A stretch of DNA of 64,000 nucleotides from an uncultured Flaviramulus sp. Its GTDB lineage: Bacteria; Bacteroidota; Bacteroidia; Flavobacteriales; Flavobacteriaceae. Of this stretch, positions 52,296 to 60,483 are shown piece after piece; positions within the stretch are counted from its first letter, which is position 1, and each line of letters starts with the position of its first letter. A program made the translations under genes and the position numbers. The notes below the pieces were generated by a model, which was not told the origin of the DNA, made no database searches, and saw only the letters and a list, made by a program, of their open reading frames with translations. The stretch lies in assembly GCA_947495125.1 (NCBI GenBank), contig CANLXL010000005.1:186001-250000 (forward strand), given 5' to 3'.

Positions 52296-53705
52296 TTATA
52301 AGGTCGAAGGACACACAAAATCTGTCATAGGTAAATCCGTTTTTTTAAGTGCTCCAAATCCGCCTGCAATATCGATCACGTCAAACCCTCTGGCTTTTAA
52401 AATGGAAGCAGCAATAACCGATCTGTAACCTCCGGCACAATGTGCATAATAGGTTTTGCTTTTATCGATGGCGTTCATATTGTCATTGATATAATCCAAT
52501 GCAAAATGTTGCACGTTTGCTCCGTCTAAGTGTTCTGATTGATACTCACCATCTTTTCTAACATCCAATGTTGCCACATTTTGGTTTTTAAATCGTGAAG
52601 CAAACTCGTCCGCTGAAATAGATTCGATAGTTTCGATATCCCCACCAGAGGCTTTCCACGCATCAAGACCTCCATCTAAATACCCTAAAGTATTATCATA
52701 GCCAACACGAGATAACCTTGTCACAGTTTCTTTTTCTTTACCTTCCGGGGCAATTAATAGAATAGGCTGTTTTAAATCGGTAATTAAAGCACCAACCCAA
52801 GGTGCGAAGCCACCATTAATACCAATAAATATGGAGTTGGGTATATGACCATCTACAAAGTCTTTTTGGGTTCTAACATCAAGTACTAAGGCATCTTCTT
52901 GATTAGCAATAGCTTCAAAATCCTTAGGGCTTAGAGCAACATCTCCCTTTTGCAATATGGCTTCAAAACTATCGTAACCGGATTTATTCATCATGGCATT
53001 TTTTGCAAAATATTGTGGAGGAGGAGCAATACCCTCCAATACCTCATTTACAAATTCTTCTTTCGTCATATCCTCCCGTAACGCATAATTGGTTCGCTTT
53101 TGTTCTCCAAGAATACCAACCGTTTCTTTGCTCATACTTTTTCCACAGGCAGAGCCTGCTCCATGTGCCGGATATACTATAAGATCATCGGCTAAAGGCA
53201 TGATTTTGTGTCTTAAAGAATCATATAACATGGCCGCTAAATCTTCTTTTGTTAGGTCTGATTTTATGGCCAAATCGGGTCTACCAACATCGCCTAAAAA
53301 CAAGGTGTCCCCGGAAAAAATAGCATGATCGTTTCCATTTTCGTCAATTAAAAGAAACGTAGAAGACTCCAGAGTATGTCCTGGAGTATGAAGTACTTTA
53401 ATGGTAACGTTGCCAATTTTGAAAGTCTCGTTATCCTGAGCTATATATGCTTCATAACTGGTTTCTGCACCAGGGCCGAAAACAATAGTGGCTCCCGTTT
53501 TTTTCGCTAAATCAACATGACCGGAAACAAAATCAGCATGAAAATGAGTTTCAAAAATATACTTGATCTTTGCATTTTCCTTATTTGCTCTATCTACATA
53601 TTGTTGGGTTTCCCTTAATGGATCAATAATAGCTACCTCTCCATTAGATTCTATATAATAAGCTCCCTGAGCTAAACAACCTGTATAAATCTGTTCTATT
53701 TTCAT
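52296..53705 (-). CDS. Persulfide dioxygenase (ETHE1-like MBL fold) fused to two rhodanese domains
   Basis: 469 aa. Residues about 1-235 are a metallo-beta-lactamase-fold persulfide dioxygenase: ETHFHADFVSGH (iron ligands), LHTPGHTLES and SGDTLFLGDVGRPDL. Residues about 265-355 are a rhodanese copy lacking the active Cys (LLIAPEGKEKET at the loop). Residues about 375-465 are a second copy with the Cys loop YYAHCAGGYRS. Expected reaction: a thiol persulfide plus oxygen to sulfite, with the rhodanese passing sulfane sulfur. Its own promoter carries a Crp-like site (53763-53778). Confidence 0.94.
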   Translation of the reverse strand: MKIEQIYTGCLAQGAYYIESNGEVAIIDPLRETQQYVDRANKENAKIKYIFETHFHADFVSGHVDLAKKTGATIVFGPGAETSYEAYIAQDNETFKIGNVTIKVLHTPGHTLESSTFLLIDENGNDHAIFSGDTLFLGDVGRPDLAIKSDLTKEDLAAMLYDSLRHKIMPLADDLIVYPAHGAGSACGKSMSKETVGILGEQKRTNYALREDMTKEEFVNEVLEGIAPPPQYFAKNAMMNKSGYDSFEAILQKGDVALSPKDFEAIANQEDALVLDVRTQKDFVDGHIPNSIFIGINGGFAPWVGALITDLKQPILLIAPEGKEKETVTRLSRVGYDNTLGYLDGGLDAWKASGGDIETIESISADEFASRFKNQNVATLDVRKDGEYQSEHLDGANVQHFALDYINDNMNAIDKSKTYYAHCAGGYRSVIAASILKARGFDVIDIAGGFGALKKTDLPMTDFVCPSTL

Positions 53706-53733
53706 AAATTAATGTTCTTAAAATATAATCATT

Positions 53734-53778
53734 CAAAAATACTAAACCTAGTTGGTTTCGTTTGTGACTTTTGTCACA
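53734..53778 (-). promoter_or_regulatory. Promoter with Crp/Fnr-type site at about -40.5 (dioxygenase gene)
   Basis: On the minus strand a TATTTTTG -7 box lies at 53741-53734, giving a predicted start near 53730 and a 25-nt leader. The palindrome TGTGACTTTTGTCACA (53763-53778) has the form TGTGA-N6-TCACA and is centred 40.5 bp upstream, the class II activator position. Confidence 0.75.
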
Positions 53779-53783
53779 TTCCA

Positions 53784-54575
53784 TTAACTCGTTTCTCTGT
53801 AAATGATATAAATCGCCATTATTAAAGTAAATACACCAAAACTCTTTTTCAGCCCTTTACCACTAATAAATTTTGAAAGAAATACGCCTATAATAATACC
53901 TATAATTGAAATTAGTGTAAATGATAATAGGAATACCCACTCGATTTCTAAGGTTTGTACATCGCCTATAAACCCCATTAAAGAGTTGATAGTTACTATA
54001 ATTAATGAGGTTCCTACCGCCTTTTTCATTGGTATATTAGCCCAAATAACGAGTGCGGGAACGTATAAAAAACCTCCACCGGCCCCAATAATACCGGTTA
54101 TAGTACCTATAATTATACCTTGAAAAAAGGTTTTATAATACGATTGTTTTTTGGGTAATGTATCATGGTCTTTCTTCCTTTTTATCATAGAATATGAAGC
54201 CAACATCATGATAATAGCGAAAAAAATCATGATTCCCATATCTCCGGTAATTGTAAAGTTTCCAATATTTAAAAGTGTATCCGGAATTCCGGAAACCAAA
54301 TACCTGCGTGAGAGGTAAACCGCTATAAACGAGGGAAATGAAAATGCCAGTCCGGTTTTAAAATCAACCAGGCCTTTTTTATATTTTTGATAAGTTCCAA
54401 CCATGGAAGTCGCTCCTACGACAAATAAAGAGTATGCTGTTGCAATTACGGGATTGTAGCCTAAAAGGTATACGAGCAATGGCACTGTTAAAATAGAGCC
54501 TCCTCCTCCTATAAGCCCTAGGACCAAACCTACAATAAGCGCTCCTATATAACCAAATAGTTGGGTCGTATCCAT
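53784..54575 (-). CDS. Sulfite exporter TauE/SafE family protein
   Basis: 263 aa with about eight membrane helices. Two homologous halves carry the family motifs: LGLIGGGGSILTVPLLVYLLG (N-half) and GTITGIIGAGGGFLYVPALVIW (C-half). TauE/SafE proteins export sulfite or sulfoacetate, or carry organic anions. Its stop-start junction with the YeeE-like gene upstream has no gap (54576/54575), so they are one operon. It fits removal of the sulfite made by the downstream dioxygenase. Confidence 0.93.
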   Translation of the reverse strand: MDTTQLFGYIGALIVGLVLGLIGGGGSILTVPLLVYLLGYNPVIATAYSLFVVGATSMVGTYQKYKKGLVDFKTGLAFSFPSFIAVYLSRRYLVSGIPDTLLNIGNFTITGDMGIMIFFAIIMMLASYSMIKRKKDHDTLPKKQSYYKTFFQGIIIGTITGIIGAGGGFLYVPALVIWANIPMKKAVGTSLIIVTINSLMGFIGDVQTLEIEWVFLLSFTLISIIGIIIGVFLSKFISGKGLKKSFGVFTLIMAIYIIYRETS

Positions 54576-54989
54576 TTAATGAGGTAGTTTGTCTTTAAGA
54601 GCACCATAAATAAATGTGCCCAATAGTGCCGCGGCTATTACGATGAGCATACTGAAGACACCGGTTCCCAATAGGATATACATGGGCCCCGGACAGGCAC
54701 CAATAAGCGCCCAGCCAAAACCAAAAATAGTACCTCCAACAATATATCTAATAAGTCCTTTCTCTTTTTTAGGAACAAATATGTCTGCGCCTTTTATGCT
54801 TTTTATATATCCTCTTTTCGAGATTTGCAAAAAAAGAATACCACTGGCAATGGCGGTTCCTATAATGCCATACATATGAAAAGATTGAAATCTGAACATT
54901 TCATAGATGCGATACCATGAAACCGCTTCAGATTTAACCAAAACAATGCCGAAGAATATACCAACGAGTAAAAATTTTAAGAATTTCAT
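54576..54989 (-). CDS. YeeE/YedE-family membrane protein (DUF6691-type half)
   Basis: 137 aa with four membrane helices. Conserved block GGTIFGFGWALIGACPGPMYILLGTG contains the Cys of the CPG motif that in YeeE-type transporters carries the sulfur substrate. Bacteroidota split YeeE into two adjacent genes as here. YeeE imports thiosulfate; this half-pair is often linked to persulfide dioxygenase. It lies 2 bp after the other half. Confidence 0.92.
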   Translation of the reverse strand: MKFLKFLLVGIFFGIVLVKSEAVSWYRIYEMFRFQSFHMYGIIGTAIASGILFLQISKRGYIKSIKGADIFVPKKEKGLIRYIVGGTIFGFGWALIGACPGPMYILLGTGVFSMLIVIAAALLGTFIYGALKDKLPH

Positions 54990-54991
54990 GT

Positions 54992-55549
54992 TTAAAAGAT
55001 TAGAGGTAAAAGAATATTAGCCATGATCAGCCCTCCGATAAAGAACCCTATAACAGCAATTAATGAAGGTTTTTGCAAACTGCTTAAACCCGTTATGGCA
55101 TGACCCGATGTACAGCCACCGGCGTAACGCGTACCAAAGCCTACAAGCAACCCGCCAACAATGAGAATTAATAGCCCTTTAACTGAAGATATAGCTTCTA
55201 AATTATACATTTCATTAGGTACTAAGGTGGAGCCAACAGCTTTAAACCCCATCTGTTGAAGCTCAGTAATCGTTGTTGGATTCAAGTCGGTGATACTATC
55301 ATTGGACAGGTATTGTGTCGCAATAAATCCACCAGTTATAGCTCCAACGACTACCACTAAATTCCAGACCTGATCCCTCCATTTGAATTTAAAGAAATTG
55401 GCAAATTTTCCTGCGCCTCCAATACTGCACAGTGTTCTTAAGTTAGAAGACATTCCGAAAGTTTTTCCAAAATACAACAGTAACGCCATGACGAAGGCAA
55501 TTAATGGTCCCGATATGTACCAGGGCCATGGGTTTAATATATATTCCAT
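54992..55549 (-). CDS. YeeE/YedE-family thiosulfate transporter-like protein
   Basis: 185 aa. ATG at 55549 is chosen because the predicted transcription start (55563) lies downstream of the longer in-frame start at 55591. Five membrane helices. The substrate-carrying motif FGTRYAGGCTSGHAITGLSSL has the Cys typical of YeeE/YedE. A second Cys is in SNLRTLCSIGGAGK. Expected to pair with the next gene for uptake of thiosulfate or another sulfane-sulfur compound. Confidence 0.93.
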   Translation of the reverse strand: MEYILNPWPWYISGPLIAFVMALLLYFGKTFGMSSNLRTLCSIGGAGKFANFFKFKWRDQVWNLVVVVGAITGGFIATQYLSNDSITDLNPTTITELQQMGFKAVGSTLVPNEMYNLEAISSVKGLLILIVGGLLVGFGTRYAGGCTSGHAITGLSSLQKPSLIAVIGFFIGGLIMANILLPLIF

Positions 55550-55566
55550 ATGAATGATATTTAGTG

Positions 55567-55611
55567 CAAAAATAGGAGCATTTCTTGGCACTGTTTGTAA
55601 TAAATGTTACT
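55567..55611 (-). promoter_or_regulatory. Promoter with Crp/Fnr-type site at about -40.5 (YeeE-TauE operon)
   Basis: Minus-strand -7 box TATTTTTG at 55574-55567, predicted start near 55563, leader 14 nt. The palindrome TGTAATAAATGTTACT (55596-55611), form TGTAA-N6-TTACT, is centred 40.5 bp upstream, the same spacing as at the dioxygenase promoter. Confidence 0.7.
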
Positions 55612-55617
55612 TAGGTA

Positions 55618-56247
55618 TTACAAAATCTCGATTTTGTTTCTACTTAACTTTATTTTATGATCCTTTTCGAATTGTTTTAGAAGCCGGGAAATGACCACTC
55701 GCGAAGTGTGCAAATCTTCTGCAATATCCAAATGTTTAACGATAATCGTGTTGGATTCATTTAGTTTGGCTTTATTGATCAGGTACTTATAAAGGCGTTC
55801 GTCCATTTTCATAAAAGCCAGATTGTCAATCGTTTCCAGCATTTCATTAAACCGTGATTGATAACTTTCTAAAATGAAATCCCTCCAGCTTTCATTATTA
55901 TGAAACCACTGTTGCATCTTTTCAACGGGAATCATTATTAAACTGGAATCTTTTTCTGCGACGGCTCTAATTTTGCTTTTTGTTGTACCCATACAACACG
56001 TTAAAGACATTGTACAAGTTTCACCGGCTTCTAAAAAGTAAATGAGTAATTCGTTACCTTCCGAATCTTCTCTGAGAATTTTGATATGCCCACTTAATAA
56101 AAGTGGAATGTATTTTAAGGGTTGATCGATATCTATAATAATATCGTCTTTATAAAACTGTCTATATGTACCCGTTTCAAGAATTTCCTTAAGCAGATTA
56201 TCATCTAAGACATGATTGAATTTTTCCAGTATTAATTCCTTAGCCAT
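55618..56247 (-). CDS. Crp/Fnr-family transcriptional regulator, likely sulfur-responsive
   Basis: 209 aa from ATG at 56247. N-terminal effector domain with IPLLLSGHIKILREDSEGNELLIYFLEAGETC; the phosphate-binding Arg of cAMP receptors is not in its usual place. Three clustered cysteines (ETCTMSLTCCMG) could sense persulfide, oxidant or metal. The C-terminal winged helix is LDIAEDLHTSRVVISRLLKQFEKDHKI. First gene of the sulfur cluster; Crp-like sites occur at the two promoters downstream. The transcript is probably nearly leaderless, as a TACTTTTG box ends 3 nt before the ATG. Confidence 0.9.
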   Translation of the reverse strand: MAKELILEKFNHVLDDNLLKEILETGTYRQFYKDDIIIDIDQPLKYIPLLLSGHIKILREDSEGNELLIYFLEAGETCTMSLTCCMGTTKSKIRAVAEKDSSLIMIPVEKMQQWFHNNESWRDFILESYQSRFNEMLETIDNLAFMKMDERLYKYLINKAKLNESNTIIVKHLDIAEDLHTSRVVISRLLKQFEKDHKIKLSRNKIEIL

Positions 56248-56250
56248 ATT

Positions 56251-56258
56251 CAAAAGTA
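56251..56258 (-). promoter_or_regulatory. -7 box of the Crp/Fnr-type regulator gene, leaderless layout
   Basis: Minus strand TACTTTTG, then AAT, then ATG. The predicted start of transcription falls on or next to the start codon. Confidence 0.5.
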
Positions 56259-56308
56259 ATGATTTACAAATTTGAAATAAATATTTAGTGGAATTTTAAT
56301 AAAAATAC

Positions 56309-56316
56309 TATATTTG
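56309..56316 (+). promoter_or_regulatory. -7 box of tRNA-Arg
   Basis: TATATTTG, perfect TAnnTTTG, 14 bp before the tRNA, with a TTTAG element about 21 bp upstream. Confidence 0.6.
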
Positions 56317-56329
56317 CACCCACAAAAAA

Positions 56330-56403
56330 GGCCACGTGGCGCAACTGAATAGCGCACTTGATTACGGCTCAAGAGGTTACAGGTTTGAATCCTGTCGTGG
56401 TCA
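56330..56403 (+). tRNA. tRNA-Arg (anticodon ACG)
   Basis: A 74-nt cloverleaf: acceptor GGCCACG/CGTGGTC (one G-T pair), anticodon stem CTTGA/TCAAG around loop TTACGGC, T-arm ACAGG-TTTGAAT-CCTGT, discriminator A. CCA is not encoded. A tyrosine recombinase gene starts about 140 bp after it, so its 3' end is probably the integration site of the following element. Confidence 0.96.
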
Positions 56404-56411
56404 CACCCTTA

Positions 56412-56434
56412 AAACCCTGGTACTGCTAGGGTTT
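56412..56434 (+). terminator. Terminator after tRNA-Arg
   Basis: Stem AAACCCT/AGGGTTT with a 9-nt loop followed by a T run. Confidence 0.75.
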
Positions 56435-56545
56435 TTTTAGTTTTAATACTTTCCTTTTTTCCATATTATTTTTGATTCAAACGGTATTTTTAGGTATTAT
56501 TTGGTGTTTTTTGCCTATATTCATTGCAAAATCGTTGCAAATTTT

Positions 56546-57880
56546 ATGTCGACTTCAGCTATTATAATTTTAGACACTCGCTATGAATCCTCTAAGGGTT
56601 TTCCGATCAAGATTAGGGTAACAAATAAGGTGTCTAAATACGTCAGTTTGAAGCTTTATTCTAAAAAAGAATGGTGGGAAAATGGAAATGTAAATAAATT
56701 TCATCCTGATTATAGAAAATTGTTTTTCAAACTAAATAAAAGAGGATTACAACTAACTGAAGAAATTGAGTATTGCAATGACAATAAATTGAATTTGGAT
56801 GAATCATTGCTTATTATAAAAAAAGGTATTCAAGACACCGACACCGAACGATTCGTTCTTAGTCAAAAATTAAAGGAATTAGATAATCAATCCGGAATTA
56901 CCTTCTTTGAATTCTGTAATACTCGAATTGAAGAAAAGAGAGCTATAAATGAAAGCATATCTCATTACGAATCTGTTAGGGATATCGTTTATAGGTATGA
57001 TCCGGAAATTACACTTAATGGCATAACCTATGAATGGGTGAATGACTTCATCAATACCAAACTTTCAGGAAAAGTAAAAAGGGGAGGTGTGAATAGTTAT
57101 TTGCGTACCATGGGTGCGGTATTCCGTGAAGCACAAAGACGTTCATCCCTTGGTATAAAGAAAGATGATCCATTTAAAGGAACTATAAAAGATACTGGAC
57201 GAAAAAAGGAAATTGTAAGACTTGAAAAGAATGATTTCATTAAGCTTTTAAATTTTATACCGGAAAAGATTAATAAACAGCAAAGGTTAACCCAAACCAG
57301 AAATCTTAAATTATGGTTATTTCAATTCTATATTGGAGGCCATGATTTAATTGATATCGCTTTATTGAAATGGGAAGATATGAAGCGTGACAGGGTTTCT
57401 TTTAAGCGTTATAAATTGAGAAATAAACCCAATGGCGGTCTTTTAGTGGATAATTATGTGTTTCCTTTTGCTATGGATATCATTAATATTATCGGGACCA
57501 AAAAAGAAGATAGAATATTTTCGTTTATTCCGGATCCTGTAACTGAGAGAAAAAAGTATGATTACTTTCTACGAGCTTATAACCGTTCTCTTGGGAATAT
57601 ATCAACAAAATTAGAGTTGATCGACACCATCACTTCTAAAAGCACCAGATTTTTATTCAGAAGTAAAGCAGGTGAATTATTAATGAGCGATATTCCAGTT
57701 TCTCAGATACAAGCGCACATTTTAAAGGGCAAATCTATGACGTTTAACTACCAGGGGAGGCTTCCTAATAATATTATAGATAAGTGCCATAAAAAGATAC
57801 TTAGAAAGACTTTTAAGTTTAAGAAAAGTGAGTTTTATAAGGAGTTTAAATTATCTGCATTTGGTTTGATATTGCTGTAG
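56546..57880 (+). CDS. Tyrosine recombinase / phage integrase (divergent catalytic site)
   Basis: 444 aa from ATG at 56546. It has the Bacteroidota integrase layout: an N-terminal arm-binding region (IIILDTRYESSKGFPIKIRV), a SAM-like core-binding domain (ITFFEFCNTRIEEKRA...YLRTMGAVFREAQRR), and a catalytic domain from about residue 225. The usual first catalytic Arg (FYxRGM) reads FYIGGHDLIDIALLKWEDM, the HxxR region reads STRFLFRS, and the late His reads ILKGKS; a Tyr is present in TFNYQGRL. It may belong to a divergent subfamily, or be impaired. Its place next to tRNA-Arg supports the role of element integrase. Confidence 0.85.
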   Translation: MSTSAIIILDTRYESSKGFPIKIRVTNKVSKYVSLKLYSKKEWWENGNVNKFHPDYRKLFFKLNKRGLQLTEEIEYCNDNKLNLDESLLIIKKGIQDTDTERFVLSQKLKELDNQSGITFFEFCNTRIEEKRAINESISHYESVRDIVYRYDPEITLNGITYEWVNDFINTKLSGKVKRGGVNSYLRTMGAVFREAQRRSSLGIKKDDPFKGTIKDTGRKKEIVRLEKNDFIKLLNFIPEKINKQQRLTQTRNLKLWLFQFYIGGHDLIDIALLKWEDMKRDRVSFKRYKLRNKPNGGLLVDNYVFPFAMDIINIIGTKKEDRIFSFIPDPVTERKKYDYFLRAYNRSLGNISTKLELIDTITSKSTRFLFRSKAGELLMSDIPVSQIQAHILKGKSMTFNYQGRLPNNIIDKCHKKILRKTFKFKKSEFYKEFKLSAFGLILL

Positions 57881-57936
57881 CATGGGATGTTTTAATATTC
57901 AAAATAATAGATACTTGTTGGATAAATGAAGGGAGT

Positions 57937-57969
57937 AATTTTTAATAAATACAATATTTATTAAAAATT
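57937..57969. repeat. 15-bp perfect inverted repeat upstream of the regulator pair
   Basis: AATTTTTAATAAATA-CAA-TATTTATTAAAAATT, AT-only stem with 3-nt loop. Centred about 52 bp upstream of the predicted start of the 58028 gene. May be an operator for the downstream XRE protein. Confidence 0.6.
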
Positions 57970-57993
57970 ATATACAATTTAATTAAAAAATTA

Positions 57994-58001
57994 TATATTT
58001 G
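57994..58001 (+). promoter_or_regulatory. -7 box for the 58028-59754 operon
   Basis: TATATTTG, perfect TAnnTTTG, giving a leader of about 23 nt to the ATG at 58028. Confidence 0.55.
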
Positions 58002-58027
58002 TCTTTATAATTTAATATCAGTATCAG

Positions 58028-58654
58028 ATGCTAGTAAATATTTTAGAACACGACAGAAAAGCAAAAAGAAGATTAGCTACTTCAAAAGAATGTCAAATTG
58101 ACTTAAACGAACAACTTCCAATAATGTTTAAGGCGTTTACTGAAGCCGTTAGAATGTATGAAAACGAAATTATACAAACTCCACCACAATCCCGTGCTAG
58201 AGCGTTTGAAGCTTCTTTACTAAATTCTAAAATGATTCAATCTATTCAGTCAAATTTTCCCGTAAATTGGAAGTTTGGAAAGTACAAACGATTCATGTTA
58301 AACTTACAGGGTTATACTGTACTTTTTAAAAAACTGAACGGTAAAAATATGCCAATGAATATTAAAACATCCCATGCTACAGCAATATCAAATCAAATGC
58401 AAACTTCTTTATTTGATAACGACAGAAAATCTATTAATCCAATATTAATATTTGGTTATAAAAAAGATAAATTAGGTAATATATTTGATCCTAAGCTAGT
58501 TTATATTGACGAAGACCAAGTTCAGTGGACTTTAACAGAAGATATTGTTCAAAATAACGAAGATGTAAAACGCTTATCAAAAGTTTCTATCGAAAAGGTT
58601 ATGCCTAAATTGAAAGAAAACTTAAAAGAAATAAAGAAAACTTCAAATCAATAA
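58028..58654 (+). CDS. Unknown protein paired with an XRE/ImmA-type gene (possible toxin)
   Basis: 208 aa, soluble, basic N-terminus (ILEHDRKAKRRLATSKECQIDLNEQL), no signal peptide. The middle (NFPVNWKFGKYKRFMLNLQGYTVLFKKLN) and FGYKKDKLGNIFDPKLVYIDEDQVQWTLTED look like a compact beta-rich domain. No family is recognised with confidence. It is 32 bp upstream of an XRE-peptidase fusion on a shared promoter. Such pairs occur as toxin-antitoxin and anti-phage modules (for example RosmerTA, whose antitoxin has XRE and Zn-peptidase domains), so a toxin role is an inference from context. Confidence 0.6.
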   Translation: MLVNILEHDRKAKRRLATSKECQIDLNEQLPIMFKAFTEAVRMYENEIIQTPPQSRARAFEASLLNSKMIQSIQSNFPVNWKFGKYKRFMLNLQGYTVLFKKLNGKNMPMNIKTSHATAISNQMQTSLFDNDRKSINPILIFGYKKDKLGNIFDPKLVYIDEDQVQWTLTEDIVQNNEDVKRLSKVSIEKVMPKLKENLKEIKKTSNQ

Positions 58655-58686
58655 TATAAGACAAAACATTTTTATCATTCCGCCCA

Positions 58687-59754
58687 ATGAAAATCAATTA
58701 TAGACAAGTTACTTTTGCTCGAGAGTACAGGGGTTACTCTCAATCTCAATTAGCAGATAACATATCTGGACTTTCTCAACCTAACCTATCTAAATACGAA
58801 AAAGGATTTAATTCTTTGTCTGATGATTTAGTATTAAGTATCATAGATTTTTTAGGATTTCCTATAAGCTGGCTTTATCAAAATATTTCTAATATTCCAG
58901 AAAATGCTCATTACAGAAAACGAGCAACATTAAGTAAAAAAGACAAAACCTCTATTGAATTTGGAAATAGACTAATAGGATACATAGTCGACCAAATGTC
59001 AGATTCAATTGATTGGCCTGAATTTAAACATATCCCAATGGATATTCAGGAAGGACATACACCAAAAAGTATTGCAAAATATGCAAGAAAAGTTTTAGGC
59101 CTAAACAATGGAGTAGCCATTGCCGATATATTTACTTTATTAGAAAATAAAGGCATTGTAGTAATTGAAATTGATGTACATCCGAAATTTGATGGAGTAT
59201 CGTTTATAACAGATGGGGGAACTCCCATAATTATACTAAATAAGAATTTTAATAACGATAGAAAACGAAGAACATTAGCGCATGAATATGGTCATATTTT
59301 GATGCATTGTTACTTTCCTATTCCAGAATATAGAACTGAAAAAATTAGAGAAGCAGAGGTTGAGATTTTTACTTCTGAATTTTTAATGCCAGAAGAACAT
59401 GTAAGCAAAATGATTAGTAATCTTAAATTAGGAGATTTAGTTGAACTCAAAAGATATTGGCTTACCTCTATGTCTTCAATTGTTAGACGTGCAAAAGATT
59501 TAGGCTATATTAGTCCAGATAGATACACATATTTTAATATAGAATTAAGTAGAGGAGGAAGAAGTGATGATTTGGTTGAAGTTTACATTGATGAACCTAA
59601 TCTTTTTAAAGAAGCATATAAGTTACATAAAGAAGAATTAGGTTATTCTGATGTGGATTTAGCAAATGCGTTTAATATTCCTACTGATGCAATTGTAGAT
59701 TATCTTAATCCTCCGAGTTTAAGATTAGTTCATAATTTGAAAAAACACTACTAA
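58687..59754 (+). CDS. XRE helix-turn-helix fused to ImmA/IrrE-type metallopeptidase
   Basis: 355 aa. Residues about 5-65 form a Cro/C1 helix-turn-helix (RQVTFAREYRGYSQSQLADNISGLSQPNLSKYEKG). Residues about 140-260 form the ImmA/IrrE (COG2856) zinc peptidase with HEYGH at 199-203 and the later Glu in EAEVEIFTSEFLMPEEH. Such proteins cleave or release partner proteins under stress and act as antitoxins or anti-repressors in mobile elements. The C-terminal 80 residues contain a second short helical region (ELGYSDVDLANAFNIPTDAIVDYL). Same operon as the 208-aa unknown protein. Confidence 0.9.
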   Translation: MKINYRQVTFAREYRGYSQSQLADNISGLSQPNLSKYEKGFNSLSDDLVLSIIDFLGFPISWLYQNISNIPENAHYRKRATLSKKDKTSIEFGNRLIGYIVDQMSDSIDWPEFKHIPMDIQEGHTPKSIAKYARKVLGLNNGVAIADIFTLLENKGIVVIEIDVHPKFDGVSFITDGGTPIIILNKNFNNDRKRRTLAHEYGHILMHCYFPIPEYRTEKIREAEVEIFTSEFLMPEEHVSKMISNLKLGDLVELKRYWLTSMSSIVRRAKDLGYISPDRYTYFNIELSRGGRSDDLVEVYIDEPNLFKEAYKLHKEELGYSDVDLANAFNIPTDAIVDYLNPPSLRLVHNLKKHY

Positions 59755-59787
59755 TTATGTTTTTATTTTGTCAAATGTTGGTAGGCT

Positions 59788-60483
59788 TTAATTAATTTTA
59801 ATATAATAATAAACAGTCATATTTTTTGGACGTGTTTCTTTTCCACCACTTGGTGTTACTCCCTTGTCTGATGATTGATTATAACCCGGGTTATAAGAGT
59901 TGTTTATGCCCGGGTAGGTGTTTGGTTTGTTCATTCCACCACTCGCCCACCATACAAGACCGTGTATATGAGACTCATAATCGTCATCTTGATATATACC
60001 GACTTTAGTGTTCTCAGGATTCATATGGATAGGGTTAACTGATGGAGTTCCATTGTATCCTACATCGTAATCATTTACGTTTCTTAAAAAGAGACCTCTT
60101 AAGTCCGGTACGCTGTCATTGACTTTGCCATATTTTGAAGATTTTACTTCCCTTCCGTCACAAGGTACCCATTTCACCTTAGACATGTTTTCGGTTACAA
60201 TTAATCCATTTATTTCGAGAAAGGTGTTATATCTCATCATGGAGGTGGTAATTGTTCCAATAGGTATTTGTTCTATTACGATTGTCTTACCAATTGTATC
60301 AATTTTTTTATTTACCTGTTCGGCAACTTTATTATCAACCTCACTTACTTTAGACTTAGGACTAATTTCATTACTTACATAAACCGTTACTATGGAAACA
60401 ATCGCACTAATTAAAGCAATAATAATTGGTGTTAGCGTTCTGGTCCATTCAATTTTGTTACTGGATTTGTCTTTAGTTGCCAT
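59788..60483 (-). CDS. Membrane-anchored phage tail-collar-like protein
   Basis: 231 aa. Short basic N-terminus, one membrane helix at residues about 16-36 (TPIIIALISAIVSIVTVYVS), a short coiled linker (SEVDNKVAEQVNKKIDTIGK), then a collar-type beta domain: WVPCDGREVKSSKYGKVND, VPDLRGLFLRNVNDYDVG, ESHIHGLVWWASGG, and the C-terminus PSGGKETRPKNMTVYYYIKIN. The CDGR...PDLRG-FLR...H-H...RPxNM.V.YYIKI pattern is that of phage short-tail/collar proteins. A membrane anchor on this fold is unusual. Orientation is opposite to its neighbours. Confidence 0.72.
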   Translation of the reverse strand: MATKDKSSNKIEWTRTLTPIIIALISAIVSIVTVYVSNEISPKSKVSEVDNKVAEQVNKKIDTIGKTIVIEQIPIGTITTSMMRYNTFLEINGLIVTENMSKVKWVPCDGREVKSSKYGKVNDSVPDLRGLFLRNVNDYDVGYNGTPSVNPIHMNPENTKVGIYQDDDYESHIHGLVWWASGGMNKPNTYPGINNSYNPGYNQSSDKGVTPSGGKETRPKNMTVYYYIKIN

